Source of the DNA: Coprothermobacterota bacterium
GTDB taxonomy: Bacteria; Caldisericota; JANLFM01
Assembly (NCBI GenBank): GCA_026389415.1
Contig: JAPLHX010000189.1
Span: 1 to 8,205, forward strand
Length of the DNA: 8,205 nt
Direction: 5' to 3'
This document shows positions 1 through 6,441 of this stretch, in pieces. Within the stretch, counting starts at the first letter, position 1. Each line of letters starts with the position of its first letter. The translations under genes and the position numbers were made by a program. The notes below the pieces were generated by a model. It was not told the DNA's origin. It saw nothing but the letters and a program-made list of their open reading frames with translations, and ran no database searches.

Positions 1-23
1 GTATCTTTTCCTCGTTTGTTCAT
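1..23 (-). CDS. 5' end of an unidentified gene leaving the left edge
   Basis: On the minus strand an ATG at 23-21 is preceded by an AAGGA-type ribosome site (about 29-33) at a spacing of about 5 nt, and the frame stays open to the window edge (only seven codons, reading MNKRGKD). A promoter-like pair lies upstream at 71-99. A second ATG at 42-40, in another frame, is also open to the edge and reads MAKKEVNEQTRKRY; it has no obvious ribosome site, so the 23 start is preferred. Too little is present to name a product. Confidence 0.3.
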
Positions 24-70
24 TTACTTCCTTCTTTGCCATCCGTATGGATGGTACATGGAGTTAATTG

Positions 71-99
71 CAAATACGAAATCGGTTTCCACTTGTCAA
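71..99 (-). promoter_or_regulatory. Candidate promoter for the left-edge gene
   Basis: Reading the minus strand there is a perfect TTGACA -35 (94-99), a 17-nt spacer and a weak TATTTG -10 (71-76). It points toward the start codon at 23, giving a leader of about 40 nt. That leader contains a short inverted repeat, CCATCC-GTAT-GGATGG (39-54). Only the -35 and the spacing are strong; the -10 matches the consensus at about three of six positions. Confidence 0.4.
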
Positions 100-234
100 C
101 CTTGAACCCCATTTTTTTCAGCTGAGTAATTCTGGATGAGGGTTGCCTTTGCAGTCAGTACGAAGCAACAATGAGGTTGCGGACACCTCCCACAACATTT
201 CTTATTGGTTCAATACATTGAGGAGGCGTGGGAG

Positions 235-318
235 ATGATTCCGGGAAACCAGCAGGATTGTTGTGATTTATGCGGGCAACGGTTTCACAAAGAAGTTGTC
301 GTAAGCAGGTTAAGTTAA
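235..318 (+). CDS. Tiny zinc-knuckle-like ORF (27 aa), possibly a gene fragment
   Basis: ATG at 235 follows a good GAGGAGG ribosome site (220-226) by 8 nt and opens a 27-residue reading frame ending TAA at 316-318. It contains CCDLCGQRF, a CxxC pair of zinc-ribbon type, near residues 9-17. No full domain is present. Because a FeoA-like remnant follows in other frames (368-567), this may be the N-terminal piece of a broken gene or a genuine small protein; zinc-ribbon proteins do occur beside feoA genes in some anaerobes. A second short frame (ATG 270 to TAG 393-395, 41 aa) overlaps it and lacks a good ribosome site. Confidence 0.3.
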   Translation: MIPGNQQDCCDLCGQRFHKEVVVSRLS

Positions 319-358
319 AAATCACCGGTGCCACGATCTATCCTGGTGGCACCGGTGA
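317..358 (-). terminator. Perfect 13-bp inverted repeat with T-tract on the minus strand
   Basis: TCACCGGTGCCAC (322-334) and its exact complement (346-358) flank an 11-nt loop. Read on the minus strand the GC-rich stem runs directly into five Ts (321-317), the form of a rho-independent terminator, and could end leftward transcripts from the DUF2769 gene or the AbiE operon. Read on the plus strand it begins 4 nt after the stop of the 27-aa ORF but has no T-tract. An operator or leader hairpin for the feoA-like region is an alternative. Confidence 0.5.
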
Positions 359-367
359 CCAGGAGGA

Positions 368-567
368 TATGGGTTACGGCTGTTTCATCGTTTAGACGCT
401 GCGGGACAGCAGATTATTCTTGAACCCTCTCTTGGAAGCAACTTGGAGCGGTTCCAGCTCAACGGCATGACTCGAATCGAACATGTATCAATGCAAACCT
501 GTCGACTGACAGCAGTTGCTCGAGGAATGCCGCTCCATTGAGAATCACACGGAAATACGTTCTGTGA
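368..567 (+). pseudogene. Frameshifted FeoA-like (ferrous iron transport accessory) remnant
   Basis: The frame running 368-538 has no start codon but reads as an SH3-like FeoA domain: LDAAGQQIILEP (392-427), then LERFQLNGMTRIEHV (443-487), then TAVARGMPL (509-535). It stops at TGA 539-541. A shift of one base at about 536-538 restores LRITRKYVL followed by TGA (538-567). Together this gives the usual FeoA ending of type G-x-P-L-A-L-R plus a short tail, consistent with loss of one base. FeoA proteins are small cytosolic partners of the FeoB Fe(II) transporter; no feoB lies in the window. The assignment rests on pattern similarity read by eye and could be wrong. The upstream part may be scattered over frames starting at 235 or 270. 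Confidence 0.42.
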
Positions 568-633
568 ATCTACCAGTGTCGCTATGTTTCGGGGTGGGTG
601 ACTGGGTGCTTGTACTGATTACCAGGATTAAAG

Positions 634-864
634 CTAGGATTCCACTCCCTTTATGCAGAAAAACCCTCCGGCCAAATGAGAAGCTCCGGCCACTGGACAG
701 CCTCCACAACGACAGCCCTTGGCCGGTAACGGACAACTCGTCTTCCCTCGGGCACAATATAGACCTTCTCCCTGTTCTGCCGGGCAAGGCGTTGCCTTGT
801 ACGTCAGGCAACTATTGCAACGGCACTTGGCGGCGTTTTCTGCAGAATCGGCAACATTGGCCAC
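634..864 (-). CDS. Cys-rich DUF2769-type small protein
   Basis: A 76-residue protein starts at GTG (864-862), chosen because a perfect AGGAGG ribosome site (871-876) sits 6 nt upstream; it ends at TAG 636-634. It has ten cysteines arranged as two similar halves: C14-x-C16-x2-C19 followed by LYC37ARGK, then C51-x-C53-x2-C56 followed by FFC70IKG. This matches the DUF2769 family, small presumed metal-binding proteins of anaerobic bacteria and archaea with no established reaction. No signal peptide or membrane segment is visible, so it is probably cytosolic. A short inverted repeat at 890-906 lies just upstream of the ribosome site and may be regulatory. The plus-strand frame over the same region has no protein-like character. 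Metal or Fe-S binding is inferred from the Cys spacing only. Confidence 0.8.
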   Translation of the reverse strand: MANVADSAENAAKCRCNSCLTYKATPCPAEQGEGLYCARGKTSCPLPAKGCRCGGCPVAGASHLAGGFFCIKGVES

Positions 865-889
865 AATGAACCTCCTCAGTATTTTCTCT

Positions 890-906
890 ATTGTCGCACA
901 GACAAT
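890..906 (-). promoter_or_regulatory. Inverted repeat upstream of the DUF2769 gene
   Basis: ATTGTC (890-895) and GACAAT (901-906) are perfect 6-bp arms around a 5-nt centre, ending 14 nt before the AGGAGG ribosome site of the minus-strand DUF2769 gene. The placement suits an operator or a small 5' leader hairpin. No convincing -35/-10 pair was identified around it, so its role is undetermined. The rest of 865-1069, between this gene and abiEii, contains no recognisable gene. Confidence 0.3.
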
Positions 907-1069
907 GGATTGGTTTGCGGAATGAGGAAGATGATTGAACCGAAAACCAAGCGGAGGACTGCTTATGATTGATGATTCAAGCGGAAATCTGGCGCGATCG
1001 AGTGGTCTCGAATAGGGGCCGGGTTTCCATTATTTCCCGGATTTACCGTTTCCGGAATTAAGCTTGCCG

Positions 1070-2053
1070 CTAGGACTTGGGGATTACGACCGGGGGATTC
1101 AGACGCTTGTGCACGGTTTCACCCTTCCAAGTCAACCCGGGATGTCGGTTGATTCGTTCCACCATCGCTGCATCTTGCGTTAGTAGTTCCCCTCGTAGTT
1201 CACCGTAATCCAGCAATCGATCCAAGAACTCATGTTCCTGCTCCTGCAGAGGCAATACCGCTGCCAGGCTGCTTCGGCATTCTTCGGTGATCCGATCGCT
1301 GTACGTTTCGATCTTTGTATCCTGCAGCGTTTCTTTGCGCAGGAGAGGGACTAACCGCGTACGGAATTCCTCGCTGCGGAAAGAGACATCTTGTACCTTG
1401 ATGGTACGCCAGTCGCGCTCGTTCATTGCCCCAAACAACACAAAACCCAACCTCAGACGTTGCTGGTCAAGGCCTTCCTGTTCCAGTAACGTGTGAGCAT
1501 CGAATAAATCAACACTAACCTTGCGACAGAACAGTGCCACGATCTTCTCAGCGGCCAACTCGTGTAAATCCGTCACCGGTGCAGAGACCACTCCACGGCA
1601 GGCGAACGGCTGCGAAGAGTGAAAAAGTATTGGCCACAGCGGACGACGAAAAAGGAAATGGAGATTAATGGATAACCCCCCTTGACCCACCAAGGGACTA
1701 CGGTACGATGTCTCCCAGGTCCAGCAGTTATGTTCTTTGCGCGGCTCGTAAAGAAGCAGCCCAGTCTTTTGGCACGCAGCACGCAAAGCAGCGATCATTT
1801 GCGTTCGTTCCCCATCTGTTTCTTTTTCATTGCCGGAACCCAGGTAGTTCAGCTCTAAATCCACCGACAAGCGTGGCAGGGGAAAGTAGAACAAATTGAT
1901 TGCCGTACCACCTTTTACGGCAAACCGTTCTCGCAGATAAGGGTGAGCGACGAAGGCTTCTAGCAACGAAAGTGCGGTAAGGGCCTTTTCAACCATTTCC
2001 GGGCGGAAGCTCACCGATGTAGCATCCTGCTCCAATTGTTTGCGAGGTATCAT
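1070..2053 (-). CDS. abiEii: AbiEii-type nucleotidyltransferase toxin
   Basis: This 327-aa protein belongs to the AbiEii/AbiGii toxin family (DUF1814), the toxin of type IV toxin-antitoxin and abortive-infection systems; members act as nucleotidyltransferases on RNA substrates such as tRNA. The signature is clear: KGGTAINL at residues 47-54 (motif I) and SVDLE at 63-67 (Asp65 and Glu67 as candidate metal ligands). The INLHFLFRRPLW stretch around 129-140 follows, then ELAAEKIVAL at 165-174 (Lys170) and DLFDA at 182-186. Where many relatives have an acidic residue in the central strand, this protein has Asn130. The start ATG (2053-2051) overlaps the abiEi stop by the ATGA arrangement, implying translational coupling. 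It ends at TAG 1072-1070. No strong terminator follows directly; a weak CCGGG/CCCGG hairpin lies at 1019-1040. No frameshift or truncation is seen. Confidence 0.88.
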   Translation of the reverse strand: MIPRKQLEQDATSVSFRPEMVEKALTALSLLEAFVAHPYLRERFAVKGGTAINLFYFPLPRLSVDLELNYLGSGNEKETDGERTQMIAALRAACQKTGLLLYEPRKEHNCWTWETSYRSPLVGQGGLSINLHFLFRRPLWPILFHSSQPFACRGVVSAPVTDLHELAAEKIVALFCRKVSVDLFDAHTLLEQEGLDQQRLRLGFVLFGAMNERDWRTIKVQDVSFRSEEFRTRLVPLLRKETLQDTKIETYSDRITEECRSSLAAVLPLQEQEHEFLDRLLDYGELRGELLTQDAAMVERINRHPGLTWKGETVHKRLNPPVVIPKS

Positions 2054-2871
2054 GTCCGTTCACCATTCCATTTCCAGATTGAGTCCGGTACAACTAAGTT
2101 CCAACGCTTGATAAAATGTGCATCCACACGGTGACTGCGTTGCAGATAATGTTTAGAACGAGGTTTTCCTTTCTCCAAACGTCGTAGGATCGCCTCATTG
2201 GCAGGAACCATTTTGCGGTGCTGTTCGAGGAAATAGCCAACCCGTGCAATCGTGGTGGCATTTTCCAACGCTAGGGCATAACGGACGACAAAATCCAAGT
2301 CGATTGCCACAAAACAGGTAAGGTCCTGCCAGATATCCACCCAGTGACCGCAAAGGTCCGGACGATTCAGGATATCCACCAATGTGCGTTCGGGTTGCGT
2401 GACTCGTATCAGCACTGTCATCCATTTGAGAGTGGCTATGCCCATCTTTTCCCTATCATTGCGTAACAAGGCCGCGGGGGGATGTACTGGGCGGTAAAGG
2501 GTTCCACGAAAGGTAAAAGTGCGCGGAGTGTGCCGCGTCAGATAGGTACAAATCGATTGAATAGGCAAAGCATTTTGGTGGAAATCCAAGGCGCTTCGAT
2601 AAGCCAATACCGCATCTTCTTGCAGATTGGAAGCGAGCAAATAGAGATCCGGTTGAACTGAAGGCAATACGGTTCCTTTGGGCACAACTGCATATAGGCC
2701 CCGCCGTACCTGCAACAATCGCCCTTCACGCTCATGATAAGCTAGGAGCAACGTGATGTTCCGCGGGTTCGTTGGTCCTCGCTGCGCCAGGTGCGCTTCG
2801 AATTCCGTGCGGCGGAAAATTGGCATAGAGGAAAAAAAGTCGCTTGTTTTCACAGTGAATAGCCGTTGCAC
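2050..2871 (-). CDS. abiEi: AbiEi-type antitoxin / transcriptional autoregulator
   Basis: A 273-aa protein directly upstream of, and overlapping by 4 nt, the AbiEii toxin gene. AbiEi antitoxins have an N-terminal winged helix that represses their own promoter and a C-terminal domain needed to neutralise the toxin. Visible here are the N-terminal region with the typical LLQVRRGLYAVVPKG wing (about residues 52-66), the YLLASNL...AYRSALDFH stretch, and the TQPERTLVDIL motif characteristic of these antitoxins. The annotated start is GTG at 2871-2869. A second in-frame GTG at 2853 and an ATG at 2826 are possible. None has a clear ribosome site, and the promoter -10 ends only about 12 nt before 2871, so the transcript may be nearly leaderless. 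The AbiEi-before-AbiEii order is the normal one for the family. Confidence 0.85.
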   Translation of the reverse strand: MQRLFTVKTSDFFSSMPIFRRTEFEAHLAQRGPTNPRNITLLLAYHEREGRLLQVRRGLYAVVPKGTVLPSVQPDLYLLASNLQEDAVLAYRSALDFHQNALPIQSICTYLTRHTPRTFTFRGTLYRPVHPPAALLRNDREKMGIATLKWMTVLIRVTQPERTLVDILNRPDLCGHWVDIWQDLTCFVAIDLDFVVRYALALENATTIARVGYFLEQHRKMVPANEAILRRLEKGKPRSKHYLQRSHRVDAHFIKRWNLVVPDSIWKWNGERT

Positions 2872-2875
2872 AACG
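2849..2875 (-). promoter_or_regulatory. Two small palindromes at the abiEi start, candidate operators
   Basis: TTCAC-A-GTGAA (2849-2859) and CGTTG-CA-CAACG (2864-2875) are perfect 5-bp dyads lying over the predicted transcription start and the first codons of abiEi. AbiEi-type antitoxins are known to bind inverted repeats in their own promoter, so these are reasonable operator candidates. The dyads are short and differ in sequence, so chance occurrence is not excluded. Confidence 0.25.
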
Positions 2876-2882
2876 CATAGCG

Positions 2883-2911
2883 AATTTATACCTTTTGCTA
2901 AACATTGTCAA
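2883..2911 (-). promoter_or_regulatory. Promoter of the abiE operon
   Basis: On the minus strand a perfect TTGACA -35 (2906-2911), a 17-nt spacer and TAAATT as -10 (2883-2888) form a strong vegetative-type promoter; an overlapping ATAAAT gives a 16-nt spacer. Transcription would begin near 2876, only a few bases before the GTG start at 2871. It sits back to back with the candidate promoter of the ATPase gene. Confidence 0.7.
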
Positions 2912-2919
2912 CTGTTCTT

Positions 2920-2947
2920 TTGAAACGAAGTGCACCCATTTTATGTT
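2920..2947 (+). promoter_or_regulatory. Candidate promoter of the ATPase gene
   Basis: TTGAAA (2920-2925) and TATGTT (2942-2947) are separated by 16 nt and point rightward. If used, transcription starts near 2954 and leaves an untranslated leader of about 245 nt before the ATPase start codon at 3199. The -10 match is only moderate. Confidence 0.33.
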
Positions 2948-2953
2948 TTCTTT

Positions 2954-3198
2954 TGGGTATGGGTTCTTTTGGGATCAAGCAGAGGATCCGAAAGAGCCAA
3001 CCACCCCCAGGATCGATTAGGATGGGACAGGATCGGTGCAAAACAAAGGGGTCGGCGCTGGAATGTCTCCAGAGGCTGTCCCGAATGGCTTCCGCTTGAC
3101 CTCAATCCCCCCCATCCTGTATCTAGAAGGAAGGGTTGGCTCACTCAAGTGGAGCCATTCCCCTCAATCATTGCCGAGTATTACAGAAGAGGAGCCAT
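2954..3198 (+). promoter_or_regulatory. Long, potentially structured 5' leader of the ATPase gene
   Basis: No protein-like frame occupies this stretch, but complementary segments are frequent. GGGACAG (3024-3030) pairs with CTGTCCC (3076-3082) and encloses a CTGGA/TCCAG hairpin (3058-3072). AGGATGGG (3019-3026) can instead, or partly in addition, pair with CCCATCCT (3111-3118). TGGCTC (3137-3142) pairs with GAGCCA (3152-3157). The first two long-range pairings compete for 3024-3026, which would allow a switch. I do not find the conserved cores of the Mn2+ (yybP-ykoY), Mg2+ (M-box) or T-box leaders. A GGGACAG element resembles junction sequences I associate with the Ni/Co riboswitch, but the rest does not confirm it. 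A cis-regulatory RNA is an inference. Confidence 0.35.
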
Positions 3199-5760
3199 AT
3201 GCCGCGTCTGGAAGCGTTTGACGTGCAGCAACTCCTGGGGCTCAGCGAGCAGGAAGCTGCACAGCGATTGACTCAGGAAGGACATAACGAATTACCCTAC
3301 ACCGAGAAACGGGGATTCGGGAGAATCCTTCTAGAGGTTCTCCGGGAGCCGATGTTCCTCCTTCTGATCGTGTGCGGCAGCCTCTACCTGATCCTGGGAG
3401 AGTTGACTGAAGCCCTGCTCCTGCTCGGTTTCGTATTCATCATTATTGGGATCACCTTCTTCCAGGAACGTCGCACAGAACGTGCCTTGGAAGCATTGCG
3501 AAACCTAGCGAGTCCCCGTGCCCTGGTGGTACGTGATGGTGTTCAGAAGCGAATCCCCGCCCGTGAGCTAGTACACGACGATGTGATGCTCTTGGCAGAG
3601 GGAGATCGAGTTCCGGCAGATGCCATATTACTGGCCAGCGAGCACATGCAAGTGGACGAGTCGCTGCTTACTGGGGAATCGGTCCCGGTGCGCAAAGCGA
3701 CCTGGAATGGCAGCCAGGCCATTGAACGTCCCGGTGGAGACGATCAACCTTTCGTCTTCTCCGGTACCCTGGTGGTGAAAGGGCACGGCATCGCCCGGGT
3801 AGAACGCATCGGCTTTGCTACAGAGATGGGTAAGATCGGTAAGGCTCTACAAACGGTGGGCACAGAGCAAACCAATTTGCAGCGTCAGACCAAACGTATC
3901 GTCCGCGACTTCGCTTTGGTCGGTCTGACCGCCTGCCTGGCTATCATCTTGGTGTTCGGCCTTTCTCGCGGCAACTGGATGGAAGGCTTACTAGCCGGAA
4001 TCACTTTGGCCATGGCGATGCTGCCGGAAGAATTCCCCGTAGTGCTGACTATCTTTCTCGCGTTGGGCGCTTGGCGAATTTCCCGCCACCAGGTACTGAC
4101 ACGTCGCGTTCCGGCAGTGGAAACATTGTGATCTGCGACCGTACTCTGTGTGGACAAAACCGGCACTCTTACCTTGAACCAGATGCGAGTCACCCATTTA
4201 GCCATCAATAACGAAATCTGCGCGGTAGGGGAAGGAACTTCCCTACCCAACCATTTCCATGAGTTGGTGGAATACAGCATCCTGGCCAGCCCCACCGACC
4301 CCTTCGATCCGATGGAAAAAGCAATGAAGGATCTGGGAGAGCACGCCTTGAATCAGACTGAACACCTGCACCAGGATTGGCTGTTGATTCGGGAGTATCC
4401 CCTTTCCGATGAGCTGCTGGCTATGTCTCGGGTCTGGGCGGCACCTGATGGTTCCGGCTATCTGATCGCGTCCAAGGGAGCACCCGAAGCAATGGCCGAT
4501 CTCTGTCACCTTTCAGAGGCGCAGCATGCGGAGATGGAACTACAGATCGAAGTCATGGCCAACCAAGGTTTACGCCTGATCGGTGTAGCTCGCGCCGTCT
4601 TCCAGCCCGGAAATCTCCCTGGAGAACAACACGATTTCGTTTTCGAGTTCCTCGGCCTGCTGGGCTTAGCTGATCCCATCCGGCCGGAAGTGCCTCAGGC
4701 TGTGGCTGAGTGTTATACCGCCGGCGTACGCGTGATTATGATCACCGGTGATTACCCCGGAACCGCTAAGAACATTGCCCGTTCAATCGGTCTAAGCTAC
4801 CCCGAACAGACCATCACCGGCCCAGAACTGGACCGGATGAGCGATGAGGAGCTGCAGCAAAGGATCCGCAGCGTAAACGTGTTTGCTCGCGTTGTGCCGG
4901 AGCAGAAGCTGCGCTTGGTGAAAGCACTGAAGGCCAATGGCGAAATCGTAGCGATGACCGGAGATGGGGTCAATGATGCCCCCGCTCTGAAGTCGGCGCA
5001 CATCGGTGTCGCCATGGGTTGTCGCGGCACTGATGTAGCCCGCGAGGCGGCTTCTTTGGTTCTATTGGACGACAACTTCGCTTCCATCGTGCAGGCCGTG
5101 CGTCTGGGTCGGCGGATCTTCGACAACTTGCGCAAGGCGATGTCATTTATCGTATCCGTGCATATCCCCATCGCCGGCATGTCCCTGCTACCCGTTTTCC
5201 TGAACTGGCCGTTGGTGCTCCTACCGGTGCATGTGGTGTTCCTGGAATTGATCATCGACCCAGCCTGCTCGGTTGTGTTCGAGGCGGAAAAAGAAGAACT
5301 GGATGTGATGCACCGGCCACCCCGCCGAGTGAACGCAGCCCTTTTCGATCGAAATACCATGCTGCGCAGTTTGACCCAAGGAATCTTTGTGTTGGCTGCT
5401 GCGCTCGGGGTTTTTACTATCGCCCTTCCTTCTGGAGGGGATCTCGTAGCCCGCGCGGCCAGCTTTCTCACGCTGGTAGTGGGTAACCTGGGTTTGATTT
5501 TCTCCAGCAGAACGACGAGCGGTTCCTTCCTTCGAGCGATGAAACGCCCCAATCCCACGCTGTGGTGGGTCTGCGGGGGAACCAGCTTGCTGCTGGTGCT
5601 TTCGCTCACCTTGCCATTTTTGCAAAACTTATTTCAGTTCGATCTGATTCCTTGGAGTACAGCTGCCATAGCGGTGGGAGCCGGCTTACTGGCTTTTCTG
5701 CTTATGGAAGTCGCCAAAGTTGTTTTCTTTCGAACGCGAGTACAAAAGAAGGCAATCTAA
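3199..5760 (+). pseudogene. Cation-transporting P-type ATPase interrupted by one in-frame TGA
   Basis: Read through its single TGA (4129-4131, codon 311) this is a full-length 853-aa P-type ATPase of the Ca2+/cation (MgtA/PacL-like) class, an ATP-driven ion pump in the cytoplasmic membrane. The ATG at 3199 is chosen for its GAGGAG site (3189-3194). Domains in order: N-terminal cation-ATPase domain (about 5-50), M1-M2 (52-90), actuator domain with TGES (158-161), M3 (238-255), M4 with PEEFP (276-280), phosphorylation motif DKTGT with Asp319, nucleotide-binding KGAPE (426-430), TGD (516-518), GDGVND (588-593), M5-M6 with Glu683 and Asp687 in ELIIDP, then four C-terminal membrane segments. The stop replaces a glycine (usual VETLG, here a GGA-to-TGA change) eight residues before Asp319. 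It separates the actuator half from the catalytic half; the downstream half could start only at GTG 4150, without a ribosome site. Substrate unknown: M4 PEEFP differs from the PEGLP of Ca2+ pumps. Confidence 0.85.
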
Positions 5761-5814
5761 AAGAGCAGTTCCTTCCTGCTACAATAGCTGCAACATTTGA
5801 CAGGAGAACACATC

Positions 5815-6441
5815 GTGACAGAGGCAGTTAAGTTGGAGCAAATCCGGGAGAAAGCACTGCAATTGGGGGTCAAGACCGCAAAACTGATCTCTGCAGATCA
5901 GATTGTGGTGGAGAACAGGGTGGTATTGAAATGTCGGGTGGGCTGCGATGAATACGGTCGGAAAATGACTTGTCCTCCTTATGTACCTTCGGTGGATGCA
6001 TTTCGAGCGATGCTTCGCGAGTATCGTTGGGCGCTTCTGATGAAATTCCAGTCGCAGGCTCATCTGACGGGAGAGGCTGCCCGCAGTTTGCTTCGTTGTG
6101 AGTACGATCCCACGACGGACCCGGCAGAAAAAGAAAAAGTTACTCAGTTTTGGTCTGTATGGAAATCCCAGAAGAAGGAGATCCTGCTGGCAGTGTTGGA
6201 GCTGGAGAAGACCGCATTTAATCTGGGCTTCACCTTTGCTCTTGGTTTCACGTCGGGATCGTGCGGATTGTGCCAAACCTGTCATCCCCAGCAGGGGATT
6301 TGCGCCCATCCGACCATGGCTCGACTACCAGAGCACGCCGTGGGTATCAACATGAAACAGACAATGGCTAACGCCGGCCTCCCGCTGACTTTTCCCTTCA
6401 ACAAAACTCCCGAACCAACGAGTCTGCTGCTGATTGACTGA
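5815..6441 (+). CDS. DUF2284 predicted metal-binding protein
   Basis: A 208-aa protein of the DUF2284 family, annotated as predicted metal-binding; its reaction is not established. Two Cys clusters are present. The N-terminal one is C40-x3-C44-x8-C53 followed by PPY, and the C-terminal one is C150-x2-C153-x2-C156-x6-C163, ferredoxin-like in spacing and ending GICAHP. An Fe-S cluster or another metal is the likely ligand. No signal peptide or membrane helix is seen, so it is probably cytosolic. The GTG at 5815 is chosen over an upstream TTG (5797) because AGGAG (5802-5806) lies 8 nt before it. It is 54 nt downstream of the ATPase gene; a TACAAT -10-like element (5780-5785) lies in the gap without a clear -35, so it may be co-transcribed or have its own weak promoter. 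All motifs are intact, unlike its neighbours. Confidence 0.85.
   Translation: MTEAVKLEQIREKALQLGVKTAKLISADQIVVENRVVLKCRVGCDEYGRKMTCPPYVPSVDAFRAMLREYRWALLMKFQSQAHLTGEAARSLLRCEYDPTTDPAEKEKVTQFWSVWKSQKKEILLAVLELEKTAFNLGFTFALGFTSGSCGLCQTCHPQQGICAHPTMARLPEHAVGINMKQTMANAGLPLTFPFNKTPEPTSLLLID

Noticed and set aside
516..869. Plus-strand 117-aa frame opposite the DUF2769 gene
   Set aside because: It lacks a ribosome site and family resemblance; the minus strand holds the clear Cys-rich gene.
934..1010. Short plus-strand frames with GGAGG-like sites (MIEPKTKRRTAYD and MIDDSSGNLARSSGLE)
   Set aside because: They are 13-16 residues long, overlapping and unlike any known peptide; chance is the simpler explanation.
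2905..3271. Plus-strand frames of 61-113 aa across the ATPase leader
   Set aside because: They overlap each other and the true ATPase start and have low-complexity, shadow-like composition.
4129..4170. TGA 4129 as a selenocysteine codon
   Set aside because: The family has glycine here, not cysteine, and the bases just downstream do not form a convincing SECIS-like hairpin.
4797..5625. Long minus-strand frames opposite the ATPase gene (up to 270 aa)
   Set aside because: Ser/Arg/Thr-rich shadow translations of a strongly coding plus strand.
4150..5760. Downstream ATPase half as an independent gene starting at GTG 4150
   Set aside because: No ribosome site precedes it and it would begin directly at the DKTG motif; it is better read as the second half of one interrupted gene.
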